This document shows positions 55,240 to 63,499 of a stretch of 64,000 bases of DNA, piece by piece; the stretch's first letter is position 1, and every line of letters starts with the position of its first letter. The stretch comes from Microbacterium sp. AB (GTDB taxonomy: Bacteria > Actinomycetota > Actinomycetes > Actinomycetales > Microbacteriaceae): contig NZ_CP118157.1 in the NCBI RefSeq assembly GCF_032878875.1, positions 2,728,001 to 2,792,000 of the forward strand, in the 5' to 3' direction. The position numbers and the translations under genes were made by a program. The notes beneath the pieces are model-generated. The model was not told the DNA's origin. It searched no databases and worked only from the letters and a program-made list of their open reading frames with translations.

Positions 55240-56508
55240 ATGAGGAAGAAGCTGATCATCGTCGCTGCCATCGGCACGACTGCTCTCGCGTTGGGCGGAT
55301 GCTCGGCATCCGGCGGCGAGGATCCGGACACGATCGAGCTGTGGACGTCGTGGACGGAGGGCGAGAGCACCGCCGTGGCCCTCGAACCGCTCATCGAGGC
55401 ATGGGCCGAGGAGAACGGCTACACGGTCAACCAGTCGAACTTCACCTACGACCAGATCCACGAGAAGCTCATCGCCTCGGCCGCCGGAGGCAACCTCCCC
55501 GATGTCGTATGGGGTCTGCCGGAGTACGTGGGCGAGTTCCAGAAGATCGGCGTCCTTGCCGACGTCTCCGACGCCTGGGAGGCATGGGAGGACGCCAGCC
55601 TCGTGAGCGATTCCGTCAAGGCCGCGATGACCACCGGCGGGGCCGTCGTGGGCTTCCCGTACGAGACCACCGTGCGCGCGTACCTCGTGCACGACGACCT
55701 GCTTGCCGAGTCAGGAGTCTCCGTTCCCGAGACCTGGGACGACGTGCTCGCCGTCGGATCGACCGTCGAGGACGCGACGGGCAGTTCCTTCTACGGCCTC
55801 ACCGGCGCGGGTGTGCGCCAGCCGCAGGAGTTGTTCGTATACCTCGCGCAGAAGGGGCTCTCGATCGCAGAGGAACAGCCGGACGGCGGGTACGCGAACA
55901 CCTGGAACGACGACCCCGAGCAGCTCGTCAAGGCGACCGAGGTGTTCCAGTTCTACGCCGACCTCATGGACAGTGGTGCCGTCAACCCCAACTCCGCCAC
56001 CTACGGATGGGAGGAGACCGATGACAACTTCGCCACCGGTCTCACGGCGACCTTCGTCACGGGCAACTGGCTCGGCGAGCGCGAGGCGTCGAACCCCGAG
56101 ACCATGGGCGACGTCAGCGTGCACGCCATCCCCTACCCCGAGGACGGGGAACCCGCCACATATCTCGAGTCCAAGCCGATGTTCGTCATGGCGAACTCCG
56201 AGAGCCTCGAGGCGTCGACCGAGCTCGCCGAGCAGTTCGCGAGCGAGGAGTGGCAGTCAGCCGCATTCGCGGATCGATCGGCACTGAGCAGCGTCACGAC
56301 CGACAGCAAGTGGAGCAAGGGCTTCGCCGAGCTCCTCGACACGGGCGTGGCCTACCCGCCGGTCTCGCTCGGCGAGATCACGCAGGACATGCAGGATGCG
56401 CTCGCGATGGTGCTGCAGGACGGCGAGTCGCCTGAGGCAGCCGCAATGTGGCTGAGCGATGCGATCAACGAGGCTCTCGAGGCCTCGGGCGACGCATCGG
56501 GCAGCTGA
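55240..56508 (+). CDS. Sugar ABC transporter substrate-binding lipoprotein
   Basis: The 422-residue protein has a lipoprotein signal (MRKKLIIVAAIGTTALALGGC, Cys21) and the cluster-B sugar-binding fold, with IELWTSWTEGES near the start and NYTVN-like repeats later. It should capture alpha-galactosides outside the membrane and deliver them to the two permeases. AGGAGG lies 11 bases before the ATG. It heads the operon opposite the alpha-galactosidase gene. Confidence 0.88.
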   Translation: MRKKLIIVAAIGTTALALGGCSASGGEDPDTIELWTSWTEGESTAVALEPLIEAWAEENGYTVNQSNFTYDQIHEKLIASAAGGNLPDVVWGLPEYVGEFQKIGVLADVSDAWEAWEDASLVSDSVKAAMTTGGAVVGFPYETTVRAYLVHDDLLAESGVSVPETWDDVLAVGSTVEDATGSSFYGLTGAGVRQPQELFVYLAQKGLSIAEEQPDGGYANTWNDDPEQLVKATEVFQFYADLMDSGAVNPNSATYGWEETDDNFATGLTATFVTGNWLGEREASNPETMGDVSVHAIPYPEDGEPATYLESKPMFVMANSESLEASTELAEQFASEEWQSAAFADRSALSSVTTDSKWSKGFAELLDTGVAYPPVSLGEITQDMQDALAMVLQDGESPEAAAMWLSDAINEALEASGDASGS

Positions 56509-56519
56509 AGGGCAGATCG

Positions 56520-57437
56520 ATGCAGAGCATGCGAGTCGGAGACGTCTCGCGGACCCGATCGAATCGTCGTTTCACGATTCTGGCGCTCGCGCCGGCGTGG
56601 CTGTTCCTGGCCGCGCTCATCGGATATCCGCTCGTGAGCGTACTCACGGACGCGTTCAGCCACGCGCACCTCGTCAACGGCGACGTCGGCGGGTTCGCGG
56701 GGCTGGAGAACTTCGAGAAGGTCGTCTCCGACCCGCATTTCGGCCCCGCCGTGCGCAACACGCTCGTCTGGACCGTCGGTTCCGTCGTCGGCGAGTTCGT
56801 GATCGGGCTCGGTGCAGCGGTGCTGCTCAACGTCCGCGTACGCGGCCAAGGGTTCTTCCGCGTCGCGACGTTCATCCCGTGGCTCGTGCCGATCGTCGTG
56901 GCCGGGATGACCTGGGAGTGGATCCTCAATCCCGACTTCGGCATCTTCAACAGCCTGCTCACGCAGTCCGGTCTCGTCGAGAGCCCGATCAACTTCCTGG
57001 GCGACAAGAACTGGGCCATGGCGACGGTCGTCTTCGTCAACATCTGGAGGACGTTCCCCTACTACACGATCTCGTTCCTCGCGGCGATGCAGGCCATCCC
57101 GAACGAGCTGTATGAGGCGGCGTCGCTCGACGGCGCCGGGGCGTGGCGCCGCTTCTGGAGCGTCACGATGCCGCAGCTGCGCAGCGTCTCGCTGATCATC
57201 GTCTTCATCCACCTGATCTGGACGGCGGTCAACTTCGACTTCATCTGGGTCATGACCCAGGGCGGACCGAATTACGCAACGATCACGCTGCCCATCCTCA
57301 TCTACCGGTACTCGCTGCAGCAGTACGACGTCGGCGCGGCATCCGCCCTCTCCACGCTCATGCTCATCGCGACGTCGCTCGTCTTCGTCGTCTACTACCG
57401 GTACCGCCGCCGCCTGAGCGAAGAGACCGTCGGATAA
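56520..57437 (+). CDS. Sugar ABC transporter permease (MalF type)
   Basis: The 305-residue protein has six membrane segments and the EAA motif ELYEAASLDGAGAWRRFWSVTMPQL near residue 200, which contacts the ATPase. The N-terminus LALAPAWLFLAALIGYPLV fits MalF-type permeases. It follows the binding-protein gene by 11 bases. No ATPase gene lies in the operon. Confidence 0.92.
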   Translation: MQSMRVGDVSRTRSNRRFTILALAPAWLFLAALIGYPLVSVLTDAFSHAHLVNGDVGGFAGLENFEKVVSDPHFGPAVRNTLVWTVGSVVGEFVIGLGAAVLLNVRVRGQGFFRVATFIPWLVPIVVAGMTWEWILNPDFGIFNSLLTQSGLVESPINFLGDKNWAMATVVFVNIWRTFPYYTISFLAAMQAIPNELYEAASLDGAGAWRRFWSVTMPQLRSVSLIIVFIHLIWTAVNFDFIWVMTQGGPNYATITLPILIYRYSLQQYDVGAASALSTLMLIATSLVFVVYYRYRRRLSEETVG

Positions 57438-57448
57438 GGACCAAGGAC

Positions 57449-58291
57449 ATGTCGATCGCATCCCGTCGCCGCACCAGCACCGTCATCACCTACGTGCTGC
57501 TGGCATTGCTCGCGGTGTACACGCTCTTTCCGTTCCTCTGGATGGTCATGTCCGCCCTGAAGCCGGCGAACGAGATCCGCGCCAGGACACCGTCGTTCCT
57601 CATCGCCGCCCCCACCCTCGACAACTTCGTCCGCGTGCTCGTGCAGCACGACTTCCTCGTGTACATCCGCAACAGCCTCGTCGTGTCGCTCGCCGCCTGT
57701 GCGCTCTCGCTCGTCATCTCCCTCCTCGCGGGCTACGTCTTCAGCCGCAACTACCGGATGAAGGCGGTGCAGACGACGAACTTCGCCATGCTGGTCTCTC
57801 AGATGATCCCCGGCGTGCTGCTGCTCGTCCCGCTCTACATCACGATGCGCAACCTCGGTCTGCTGGATTCGTACGGGGCGCTGATCCTCGCGTACACGAC
57901 GTTCGTCATCCCGTTGTCGACGTTCATGCTCTCCAGCGCGTACGACTCGATCCCGACCTCCCTCGAAGAGGCCGCCGAAATCGACGGCGCGAGCCGCCTG
58001 CGCACCCTGACGAGCGTCGTCATCCCGGTCATGGTGCCGTCGATCGTGTCGGTCGGTCTGTACGCGTTCATCACGGCGTGGAACGAGTTCATGTTCGGGT
58101 ACATCTTCACGTCGACCGACGCGCTGCGCACCATCACACCGGCGATCATGCTCTTCAAGGGAGCGAACACCGTCGACTGGGGCGGTCTCATGGCCGCATC
58201 CGTCATCGCGGTGCTTCCCGTGGCGATCATCTTCCTCTTCCTGCAGCGGTACTTCATCTCGGGCCTCATGAGCGGTGCGGTCAAGGGGTGA
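57449..58291 (+). CDS. Sugar ABC transporter permease (MalG type)
   Basis: The 280-residue protein has six membrane segments and the EAA motif SLEEAAEIDGASRLRTLTSVVIPVM. The start TYVLLALLAVYTLFPFLWMVMSALKP is characteristic of MalG-type permeases. It follows the first permease by 11 bases with AAGGACATG at the start. It pairs with that permease to form the channel. Confidence 0.92.
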   Translation: MSIASRRRTSTVITYVLLALLAVYTLFPFLWMVMSALKPANEIRARTPSFLIAAPTLDNFVRVLVQHDFLVYIRNSLVVSLAACALSLVISLLAGYVFSRNYRMKAVQTTNFAMLVSQMIPGVLLLVPLYITMRNLGLLDSYGALILAYTTFVIPLSTFMLSSAYDSIPTSLEEAAEIDGASRLRTLTSVVIPVMVPSIVSVGLYAFITAWNEFMFGYIFTSTDALRTITPAIMLFKGANTVDWGGLMAASVIAVLPVAIIFLFLQRYFISGLMSGAVKG

Positions 58292-58304
58292 GGACAGACC
58301 TTCA

Positions 58305-58310
58305 TATGAT
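58305..58310 (+). promoter_or_regulatory. -10 box of a leaderless lacI-type regulator promoter
   Basis: TATGAT ends six bases before the GTG at 58317, inside the short gap after the permease gene. It suggests that the regulator also has its own leaderless promoter. Confidence 0.5.
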
Positions 58311-58316
58311 GCGCAC

Positions 58317-59354
58317 GTGAGCAACTTTCCGCAGCGCCCGACCCTCGCCGACGTCGCCGAGGCCGCGGGGGTCTCCACGGTCACCGTCTCGCGCGTCGTG
58401 GAGGGCTCGGCGAAGGTCGCCGAGAAGACACGACAGCGCGTGCACGAGGCGATGGATCGGATCGGCTACTTCGGCAATGCCGCGGCGAGCCAGCTCGTCT
58501 CCGGCAGAGCGACGAGCATCGGCATCGTCACGTCGAACACCGCCGACTACGGCTACGCGTCGACCATCCACGGCATCGAGCGGGGAGCCCGAGAGAAGGA
58601 CATGGCCGTGCTCATCGCCGTGATCGAGGGCTCCGATGCCGCGAGCGTGCGCAAGGCTGTCGGAACCGTCGCGTCGCACGCGCTCGGCGGCGTCGTGGTG
58701 ATGGACTTCGACCAGAGCGCGCACGCCGTGCTGCCCTCGCTGCCCGCCTACATCCCGACGGTCTCAGCGACATCGCCGTCCGAGGGCAGCGGCGTCGACC
58801 GTCCGTTCGTGTCGATGGACGAGTACGACGGCGGGCTGCTCGCCGCGCGGCATCTCATCGAGCTCGGGCACCGGTCGATCTTCGTGATCGCACCCGCCGA
58901 CACCCGGCCCGCCGAACGGCGTTCGCTCGGCGTGCACGACGCGCTCAACGAGGCGAGACTGCCGCACTACCCCGCCGTGCGCGCATCCGACTGGCGTCCC
59001 TCGTCGGGGTATGCCGGCGCGCAGCGGCTGCTGGACGACTACGGCGATCGCGTCACGGCCATCTCCTGCGCGAACGACGAGGTCGCGCTCGGAGCCGTCC
59101 GCGCGGTACTCGATCGAGGCCTGCACGTCCCCGAGGACGTCTCCGTCATCGGGTTCGACGACCATCCCCTCGCCGCCTACGCATCACCGCCGCTCACGAC
59201 CATCCATCAGGACTTCGAGACGCTCGGGCAGCTGTCCTTCAGCCTCTTGCACGCGCTGATCGACGGGCGCCCCCTGCCCGACGAGCGTCACGTCGCGCCG
59301 CAGCTCGTCGTCCGCTCCTCGACAGCACCGCCGCATCCGTCGCGCGGTCTGTGA
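58317..59354 (+). CDS. LacI family transcriptional regulator
   Basis: The 345-residue protein has an N-terminal helix-turn-helix, PTLADVAEAAGVSTVTVSRVVEG (residues about 7-29), then a periplasmic-binding-protein-like sensor domain with IGIVTSNTADYGYAS and SVIGFDDHPLAAYASPPLTTI. The GTG at 58317 is set by the adjacent -10 box and the position of the HTH. It probably represses the transporter and alpha-galactosidase units until an alpha-galactoside is present. The adjoining palindrome at 55087 is its most likely target. Confidence 0.9.
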   Translation: MSNFPQRPTLADVAEAAGVSTVTVSRVVEGSAKVAEKTRQRVHEAMDRIGYFGNAAASQLVSGRATSIGIVTSNTADYGYASTIHGIERGAREKDMAVLIAVIEGSDAASVRKAVGTVASHALGGVVVMDFDQSAHAVLPSLPAYIPTVSATSPSEGSGVDRPFVSMDEYDGGLLAARHLIELGHRSIFVIAPADTRPAERRSLGVHDALNEARLPHYPAVRASDWRPSSGYAGAQRLLDDYGDRVTAISCANDEVALGAVRAVLDRGLHVPEDVSVIGFDDHPLAAYASPPLTTIHQDFETLGQLSFSLLHALIDGRPLPDERHVAPQLVVRSSTAPPHPSRGL

Positions 59355-59360
59355 CACCTC

Positions 59361-59417
59361 GCCGACGCTCGTCTGACGCCCCGCCGACGCTCGTCTGACG
59401 CCCCGCCGACGCTCGTT
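59361..59417. repeat. 22-base tandem repeat, 2.6 copies
   Basis: GCCGACGCTCGTCTGACGCCCC-type units occupy 59361-59382 and 59383-59404, followed by a partial third copy (59405-59417). They lie just after the LacI-type gene. Confidence 0.85.
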
Positions 59418-59501
59418 GGTGCCAAGGTGCGGCTATGAGCGGCGCTAAGAGCACGTCGGCACCACCGAGGGCCAACAAACGGCGCCGATCAACGAGCGTC
59501 G
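59407..59501. repeat. Inverted repeat with nested arms between converging genes
   Basis: CGACGCTCGTTG (59407-59418) and its exact complement (59490-59501) flank 71 bases that include GGTGCC/GGCACC and a copy of the GGTGCCGAAGTGCGG-like repeat. It may act as a terminator region for both neighbours or be a small mobile repeat. Confidence 0.6.
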
Positions 59502-59521
59502 TGGACCAACGGCGCCGCCCG

Positions 59522-60619
59522 TCACGCGTGCGTCGCGACGAACCCCCGGATCTCGCGCGCGAAGACGTCCTCGCCGAAGTCCTGCGCCCGCGCACGGCAG
59601 GCATCCGGCGACGAGGCGAGTGCCTTCTCCACGGCGGCGCGCAGCTCGCTCTCCGACTCCCAGTCGTGCACGTGCGCGCCCGTCACGCCGTCGAGCACCG
59701 ACTCGACCGCTCCCCCGGTCGCGTTCGCGAGCACGGGGGTGCCGGCCGCCATCGCCTCGACGGGGATGATGCCGAAGTCCTCGATCGGCGCGAAGACGAG
59801 GGCCGACGCACGCTGGAGGATGGCCGTGAGGAGCGGGGTCGACGGATGATGGACGAACGTGACGCCGCCGGGGTACGTGCGATCGGCGATGGCGCGCAGA
59901 CGCTCCTCGTCGGGGCCGGATCCGGCGAGCACGACGGGCATCTCCGAGGCGCGGCCCGCCGCGATCGCCGCATCGAGGCGCTTGTAGGGGACGAAGCGCG
60001 AGAAGCCGAGGATGAACGCGTCCGGCAGCGCGTCGAGACGATCCTGCTCGGCCGGCGCGAGCTCGGGCTCGGCGCCGAAGCCCGCGACAGCGACGGGCGG
60101 GTAGATCACCTCCGCCTCGCGCTCCCACGTGTCGGCGATGCGGTCGGCGATGAAGCGGCTGTTGGCCGCGATCGCCACGGGCTCCTGCGCACGCTTGCGG
60201 TCGAGCGGCTTGAGCGCCGACGACAGGAGGCGCGCCGGGAGGCCGTTGCCGCGTCCGTCGAGCTCGGGAACCCAGATGTAGCGGGCGGGCGTGTGCGCGT
60301 AGACGAGCTTGGGCACGTCCCGCGCCGGGCCCGCGAAACGCACGTGGTGGGAGAAGAGGTGCGTGCTGGCGAGCACCCAGTCGGCGTCGCGCTCGGGCAG
60401 GTGGCGCCAGACCGCGGGCATGAACGGGAGCGCGAGGGCCTTGCGCCCCTTCAGCGGCGTGCGCGCGAGAGCGGTCTCGTTGACGGGCCGGAACCGGTCG
60501 CCCGCCTCGTTCCACAGACACCAGCGCTCGGCGTCGGGGAAGACTCCCGCGATCGCCTCGAACACGTTCTCCGACCCGCCGGCCGGTGAGAGCCACTCGT
60601 GCACGATCAGACCACTCAA
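59522..60619 (-). CDS. Family 4 (GT-B) glycosyltransferase
   Basis: The 365-residue protein starts MSGLIVHEWLSPAGGSENVFEAIAGVFP and has NSRFIADRIADTWEREAEVIYPPV, then the donor-binding FILGFSRFVPYKRLDAAI, VLAGSGPDEERL and APIEDFGIIPVEAMAAGTPVLA with EX7E. It begins at a TTG six bases after GGGGAG. A TAGGAT -10 box is at 60650-60655, giving a short leader. It resembles mannosyltransferases of wall polysaccharide or glycolipid synthesis; the acceptor is unknown. Confidence 0.88.
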   Translation of the reverse strand: MSGLIVHEWLSPAGGSENVFEAIAGVFPDAERWCLWNEAGDRFRPVNETALARTPLKGRKALALPFMPAVWRHLPERDADWVLASTHLFSHHVRFAGPARDVPKLVYAHTPARYIWVPELDGRGNGLPARLLSSALKPLDRKRAQEPVAIAANSRFIADRIADTWEREAEVIYPPVAVAGFGAEPELAPAEQDRLDALPDAFILGFSRFVPYKRLDAAIAAGRASEMPVVLAGSGPDEERLRAIADRTYPGGVTFVHHPSTPLLTAILQRASALVFAPIEDFGIIPVEAMAAGTPVLANATGGAVESVLDGVTGAHVHDWESESELRAAVEKALASSPDACRARAQDFGEDVFAREIRGFVATHA

Positions 60620-60649
60620 CGCCGTCTCCCCTGGTGAAGCTGTGCGTCG

Positions 60650-60655
60650 ATCCTA
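60650..60655 (-). promoter_or_regulatory. -10 box of the glycosyltransferase at 59522-60619
   Basis: TAGGAT in the context CGCATAGGATCG, identical over 12 bases to the acyltransferase promoter near 43063. Here transcription would start about 24 bases before the TTG. Confidence 0.5.
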
Positions 60656-60710
60656 TGCGGGGACGGCTGAGCGACGCATGCGGGGCGGAAGGAGGCACGC
60701 ACCCGCTTGT

Positions 60711-60762
60711 GGGTGGAAAACGCCGCTTTCCCGCACGGGTGAACGGCACTTTCCACCCACGA
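60711..60762 (-). terminator. Long inverted repeat after the aarF gene
   Basis: GTGGGTGGAAA (60711-60721) and TTTCCACCCAC (60752-60762) are exact complements; the match extends inward at 15 of 17 positions, with an inner CCCG/CGGG hairpin. It starts ten bases past the aarF stop and may terminate that unit. Confidence 0.6.
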
Positions 60763-60771
60763 ACGGTCGGG

Positions 60772-62475
60772 CTAACGCCGCAGGCCGGCGAACAGGGCGT
60801 GGAGCAGCGGCGCCACGGACGCGACGATCAGCACGGCGCCGAACACGGGGTCGTCGGGGCGCGTCAGGACTCCCGCGATCAGCAGCGCGCCGAAGAGGAC
60901 GGCCGAGACCGCTCGGCGCACGAGGCGTTCCACGCGGTCGATGCGACGGTTCAGGTGCGACGTGTCGAAGGACACCTCTCCCGCGTCGATCCGCGTGACG
61001 AGGGCGTCGATCCGGCGCGGAAGCCGCCAGACCACGTTCGCGTTCGACACGGCGTCCTGCATGAGACCGCGCCCGAGGCCGCCGGCCTCGTCGCGCATGA
61101 ACTGCCCGGCATACGGCTCCACGGCGTCCCACAGGTTGAAGCGCGGGTCGAGGGCGCTGCACACTCCGGAGGTGAGCGACATGGCGCGGATGACGAGCAG
61201 GAAGTTCTCGGGCAGCTGGAACGGCAGCGAGCGGACCACGTCGCCGAACTCTGCCGCGAAGTCGCGGAACTCGTGGGGGTCGACCTCCCGCAGCTCGGCG
61301 AATCCCATTCCGCCGAAGCGGGTGAAAAGCTGCGTCATCGCGCGCTCGAGCTGTGCGGTCTCGGCCGACGGCAGCAGCATGCCGATGTCGCCGATCGCGT
61401 CCACGAGACCCTTGCCGTCGCGTGAGGCGACGGCGACGAGCAGCCTCCGGAGGCCCGCGCGCGTGCCGTCGGGGATCTCGCCCATCATCCCGAAGTCGAT
61501 GAACGTCAGCCGCCACCGGCGATCTCCTGTCGCGACCGGCGTGACGAAGACGTTGCCGGGGTGCGGGTCGGCGTGGAAGAACCCGTGCGTGAAGAACTGG
61601 TCGAACATGACGGAGGCGAACGCGGCGGCGACCTCCGCGGGGTCGATCCCCGCCGCGCGGAGCGCCTCGACGTCGTTGATCTTGATGGCGGTGACGTCGG
61701 CGAGGGTCAGGAGGCGCCGCGTCGTGCGCTCCCACACGATCGCGGGCGTGGCGACGCGGTGGTCTCCCGCGAAGTCCTCCTCGAACCGCTCGGCGCTGGC
61801 GGCCTCTCGGAGGTAGTCGATCTCCTCGAGGCTCGTCGTCGCGAACTCCTCGACGAGGGCGGGGACGTCCACGCGGTCGGCGACGACCTTCACGCGCGTG
61901 AGCCAGCGCGCGATCCGTCGGAGCGCGGCCAGGTCGACCTCGACGATGTCGTCGATTCCGGGGCGCTGCACCTTCACCACCACGTGCTCGAGGCCCGTCT
62001 CGGCTGCGTCGAGGGCCGAGAGCCTCGCCCGATGCGCCTGCCCGAGCGACGCCGCCGCGACCGGTGTCGGGTCGAACGAGGCGTAGGCGCGCTCGAGCGG
62101 CATCCCCAGCTCGGCCTCGGCGACCTCTCGGATGGCGGGGAACGGCACGGGGGTGACCTCGTCCTGCAGGCCCTCGAGCTCGCTCGTGATCTCGGGCGGC
62201 AGCACGTCGAGCCGCGACGACATGAACTGACCGACCTTGATCATGAGCCCGCCGAGGTCGAGCGCGAGCACGTGGAAGCGCTGCGCGATGCTCCGCAGCC
62301 GGACCTCCCTGCCGCGTTCGGCGACGCGAACGAGGCCGATACGGGGCAGGAAGAGCTCGAACCACCACGCCTGGGCGAGGTACCGAGCGGCGAACCGCAG
62401 GATGCGACGGTAGCGACCGCGCAGGCCCGCGGAGCCGGCGGCGGGCTCGCCGCGCCGCCGGCCGTCCGACGACAT
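60772..62475 (-). CDS. AarF/UbiB family atypical kinase
   Basis: UbiB/AarF proteins are membrane-linked atypical kinases or ATPases tied to quinone and lipid metabolism. The 567-residue protein has the KxGQ motif in MIKVGQFMSSRLDVLP, VVVKVQRPGID with the nucleotide-binding Lys, FFHADPHPGNVFV and FIDFGMMGEI as the catalytic and metal loops, and two C-terminal membrane helices (about 515-562). It lies five bases after the padR stop, so the regulator probably controls it. Confidence 0.9.
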   Translation of the reverse strand: MSSDGRRRGEPAAGSAGLRGRYRRILRFAARYLAQAWWFELFLPRIGLVRVAERGREVRLRSIAQRFHVLALDLGGLMIKVGQFMSSRLDVLPPEITSELEGLQDEVTPVPFPAIREVAEAELGMPLERAYASFDPTPVAAASLGQAHRARLSALDAAETGLEHVVVKVQRPGIDDIVEVDLAALRRIARWLTRVKVVADRVDVPALVEEFATTSLEEIDYLREAASAERFEEDFAGDHRVATPAIVWERTTRRLLTLADVTAIKINDVEALRAAGIDPAEVAAAFASVMFDQFFTHGFFHADPHPGNVFVTPVATGDRRWRLTFIDFGMMGEIPDGTRAGLRRLLVAVASRDGKGLVDAIGDIGMLLPSAETAQLERAMTQLFTRFGGMGFAELREVDPHEFRDFAAEFGDVVRSLPFQLPENFLLVIRAMSLTSGVCSALDPRFNLWDAVEPYAGQFMRDEAGGLGRGLMQDAVSNANVVWRLPRRIDALVTRIDAGEVSFDTSHLNRRIDRVERLVRRAVSAVLFGALLIAGVLTRPDDPVFGAVLIVASVAPLLHALFAGLRR

Positions 62476-62480
62476 CCGTC

Positions 62481-63041
62481 TCAGTCCTGGGCGAGGATGG
62501 CGTACAGCTTGCGACGTGCGTCGTCGAGGACCTTCACGGCCTCCTCCTGCTGCTGCGGCGTGCCGGTGCGCCCGACCTGCGCCGCGGCCTGGGCGAGATC
62601 GACGCCGGCCTTCGGCAGCGCGGCGAACCCGACGCCCTCACGCGACCCCGGCGCCTCCCACGGCGCGGACTTGCCCGCAGAGGCCTCCGCCTCGGCACGG
62701 CCGGCCTCGGTGAGCGAGTAGGTCTTGCGACCGCCCGACTCCTCGGCCGAGATGAGCCCCTCGTCGGTGAGCTGCTGGAGGGTCGGGTACACCGAGCCCG
62801 CGCTGGGCTTCCAGGCTCCACCGCTGCGCTCCTCGACCTCTCGGATGATCTGGTAACCGTGCTTCGGCTCCTCGGCGAGAAGGGCGAGCACCGCCGCACG
62901 CACGTCGCCCCGGCCCACCCGCGTGCCGACGCGCTGCTCGAAAGCCGCGCGTGCGCCGTCCAATGCCTGCCAGATCCCGTCGGCCGGATGCCCGAACCCG
63001 CGCGATCCGCCGAACCCTGCGCCTGCAAACGATCCACTCAT
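62481..63041 (-). CDS. PadR family transcriptional regulator
   Basis: The 186-residue protein has a Gly-rich start, then the PadR winged helix (about residues 46-110): GDVRAAVLALLAEEPKHGYQIIREVEERSGGAWKPSAGSVYPTLQQLTDEGLI across that span, and a C-terminal helical region for dimerisation. GGGAGG lies five bases before the ATG. An 18-base palindrome with GATATATC core lies upstream and suggests autoregulation together with aarF. Confidence 0.93.
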   Translation of the reverse strand: MSGSFAGAGFGGSRGFGHPADGIWQALDGARAAFEQRVGTRVGRGDVRAAVLALLAEEPKHGYQIIREVEERSGGAWKPSAGSVYPTLQQLTDEGLISAEESGGRKTYSLTEAGRAEAEASAGKSAPWEAPGSREGVGFAALPKAGVDLAQAAAQVGRTGTPQQQEEAVKVLDDARRKLYAILAQD

Positions 63042-63071
63042 GATGACCTCCCGATCACATCGTGACGATAG

Positions 63072-63089
63072 TCAACGATATATCGTTGA
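63072..63089. promoter_or_regulatory. PadR operator (18-base palindrome)
   Basis: TCAACGATATATCGTTGA is a perfect palindrome 31 bases upstream of the padR start. Its central TATATC may be part of the -10 region, so binding would block padR-aarF transcription. Confidence 0.75.
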
Positions 63090-63166
63090 GCTGGTGAGCG
63101 ACAGGGTGACACGGGAGACTCGAAGGAGTCGCAGAGGCCGCACGGAGGATGTCCGCCGCGCACCGG

Positions 63167-63370
63167 CTACCGCTGCCGCGTCACGACCTGCGTCCGCTGC
63201 CCGCGCCGCTCACGCGCTTCGCGCTCCTCGCGCTCTTCCGCCAGGGCGGAGCGGTGCGAGCTCAACGCGGCGCGCACGGCGGTGTAGATGACGAACCACA
63301 GGATCAGCAGCCCCGCAAGGACGCTCGCGACGTAGACGCCGTAGATGATGACCCAGGGATCGAGCTCCAT
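63167..63370 (-). CDS. Small single-pass membrane protein
   Basis: The 67-residue protein has one membrane segment (about residues 7-31) followed by a strongly charged Glu/Arg-rich tail with a coiled-coil look (AEEREEREARERRGQR). The ATG at 63370 is supported by a -10 box TATGAT (63377-63382) six bases upstream and no ribosome site. Function is unknown; it could be a small regulatory or assembly subunit. Confidence 0.65.
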   Translation of the reverse strand: MELDPWVIIYGVYVASVLAGLLILWFVIYTAVRAALSSHRSALAEEREEREARERRGQRTQVVTRQR

Positions 63371-63376
63371 AGCCGG

Positions 63377-63382
63377 ATCATA
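63377..63382 (-). promoter_or_regulatory. -10 box of the leaderless small membrane protein gene
   Basis: TATGAT ends six bases before the ATG; no convincing -35 box was found. Confidence 0.5.
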
Positions 63383-63453
63383 GTTCGGGCGATCCGCGCC
63401 GATGCGGTGCGACGACGCGGGTCGGGAAGACCGCCCGCGAGATCACCTCAGCA

Positions 63454-63498
63454 CTGATAACTTTAACAAAGCTGACGGATCGTTGATAAAGTTATCAG
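63454..63498 (+). promoter_or_regulatory. Twin palindromes overlapping the promoter of the AAA ATPase gene
   Basis: TGATAACTTTAACA (63455-63468) and TGATAAAGTTATCA (63484-63497) are two copies, 29 bases apart, of a TGATAA-NN-TTATCA site; together they form a large inverted repeat. The first contains the -35 box TTAACA (63463-63468) and the second the -10 box TAAAGT (63487-63492), spacing 18. The ATG follows the -10 by seven bases, so the mRNA should be leaderless and the gene tightly repressible. Confidence 0.7.
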
Positions 63499-63499
63499 C

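Noticed and set aside
59361..59417. CRISPR-like repeats after the LacI-type gene
   Set aside because: Two and a half contiguous 22-base units without spacers; a simple tandem repeat.
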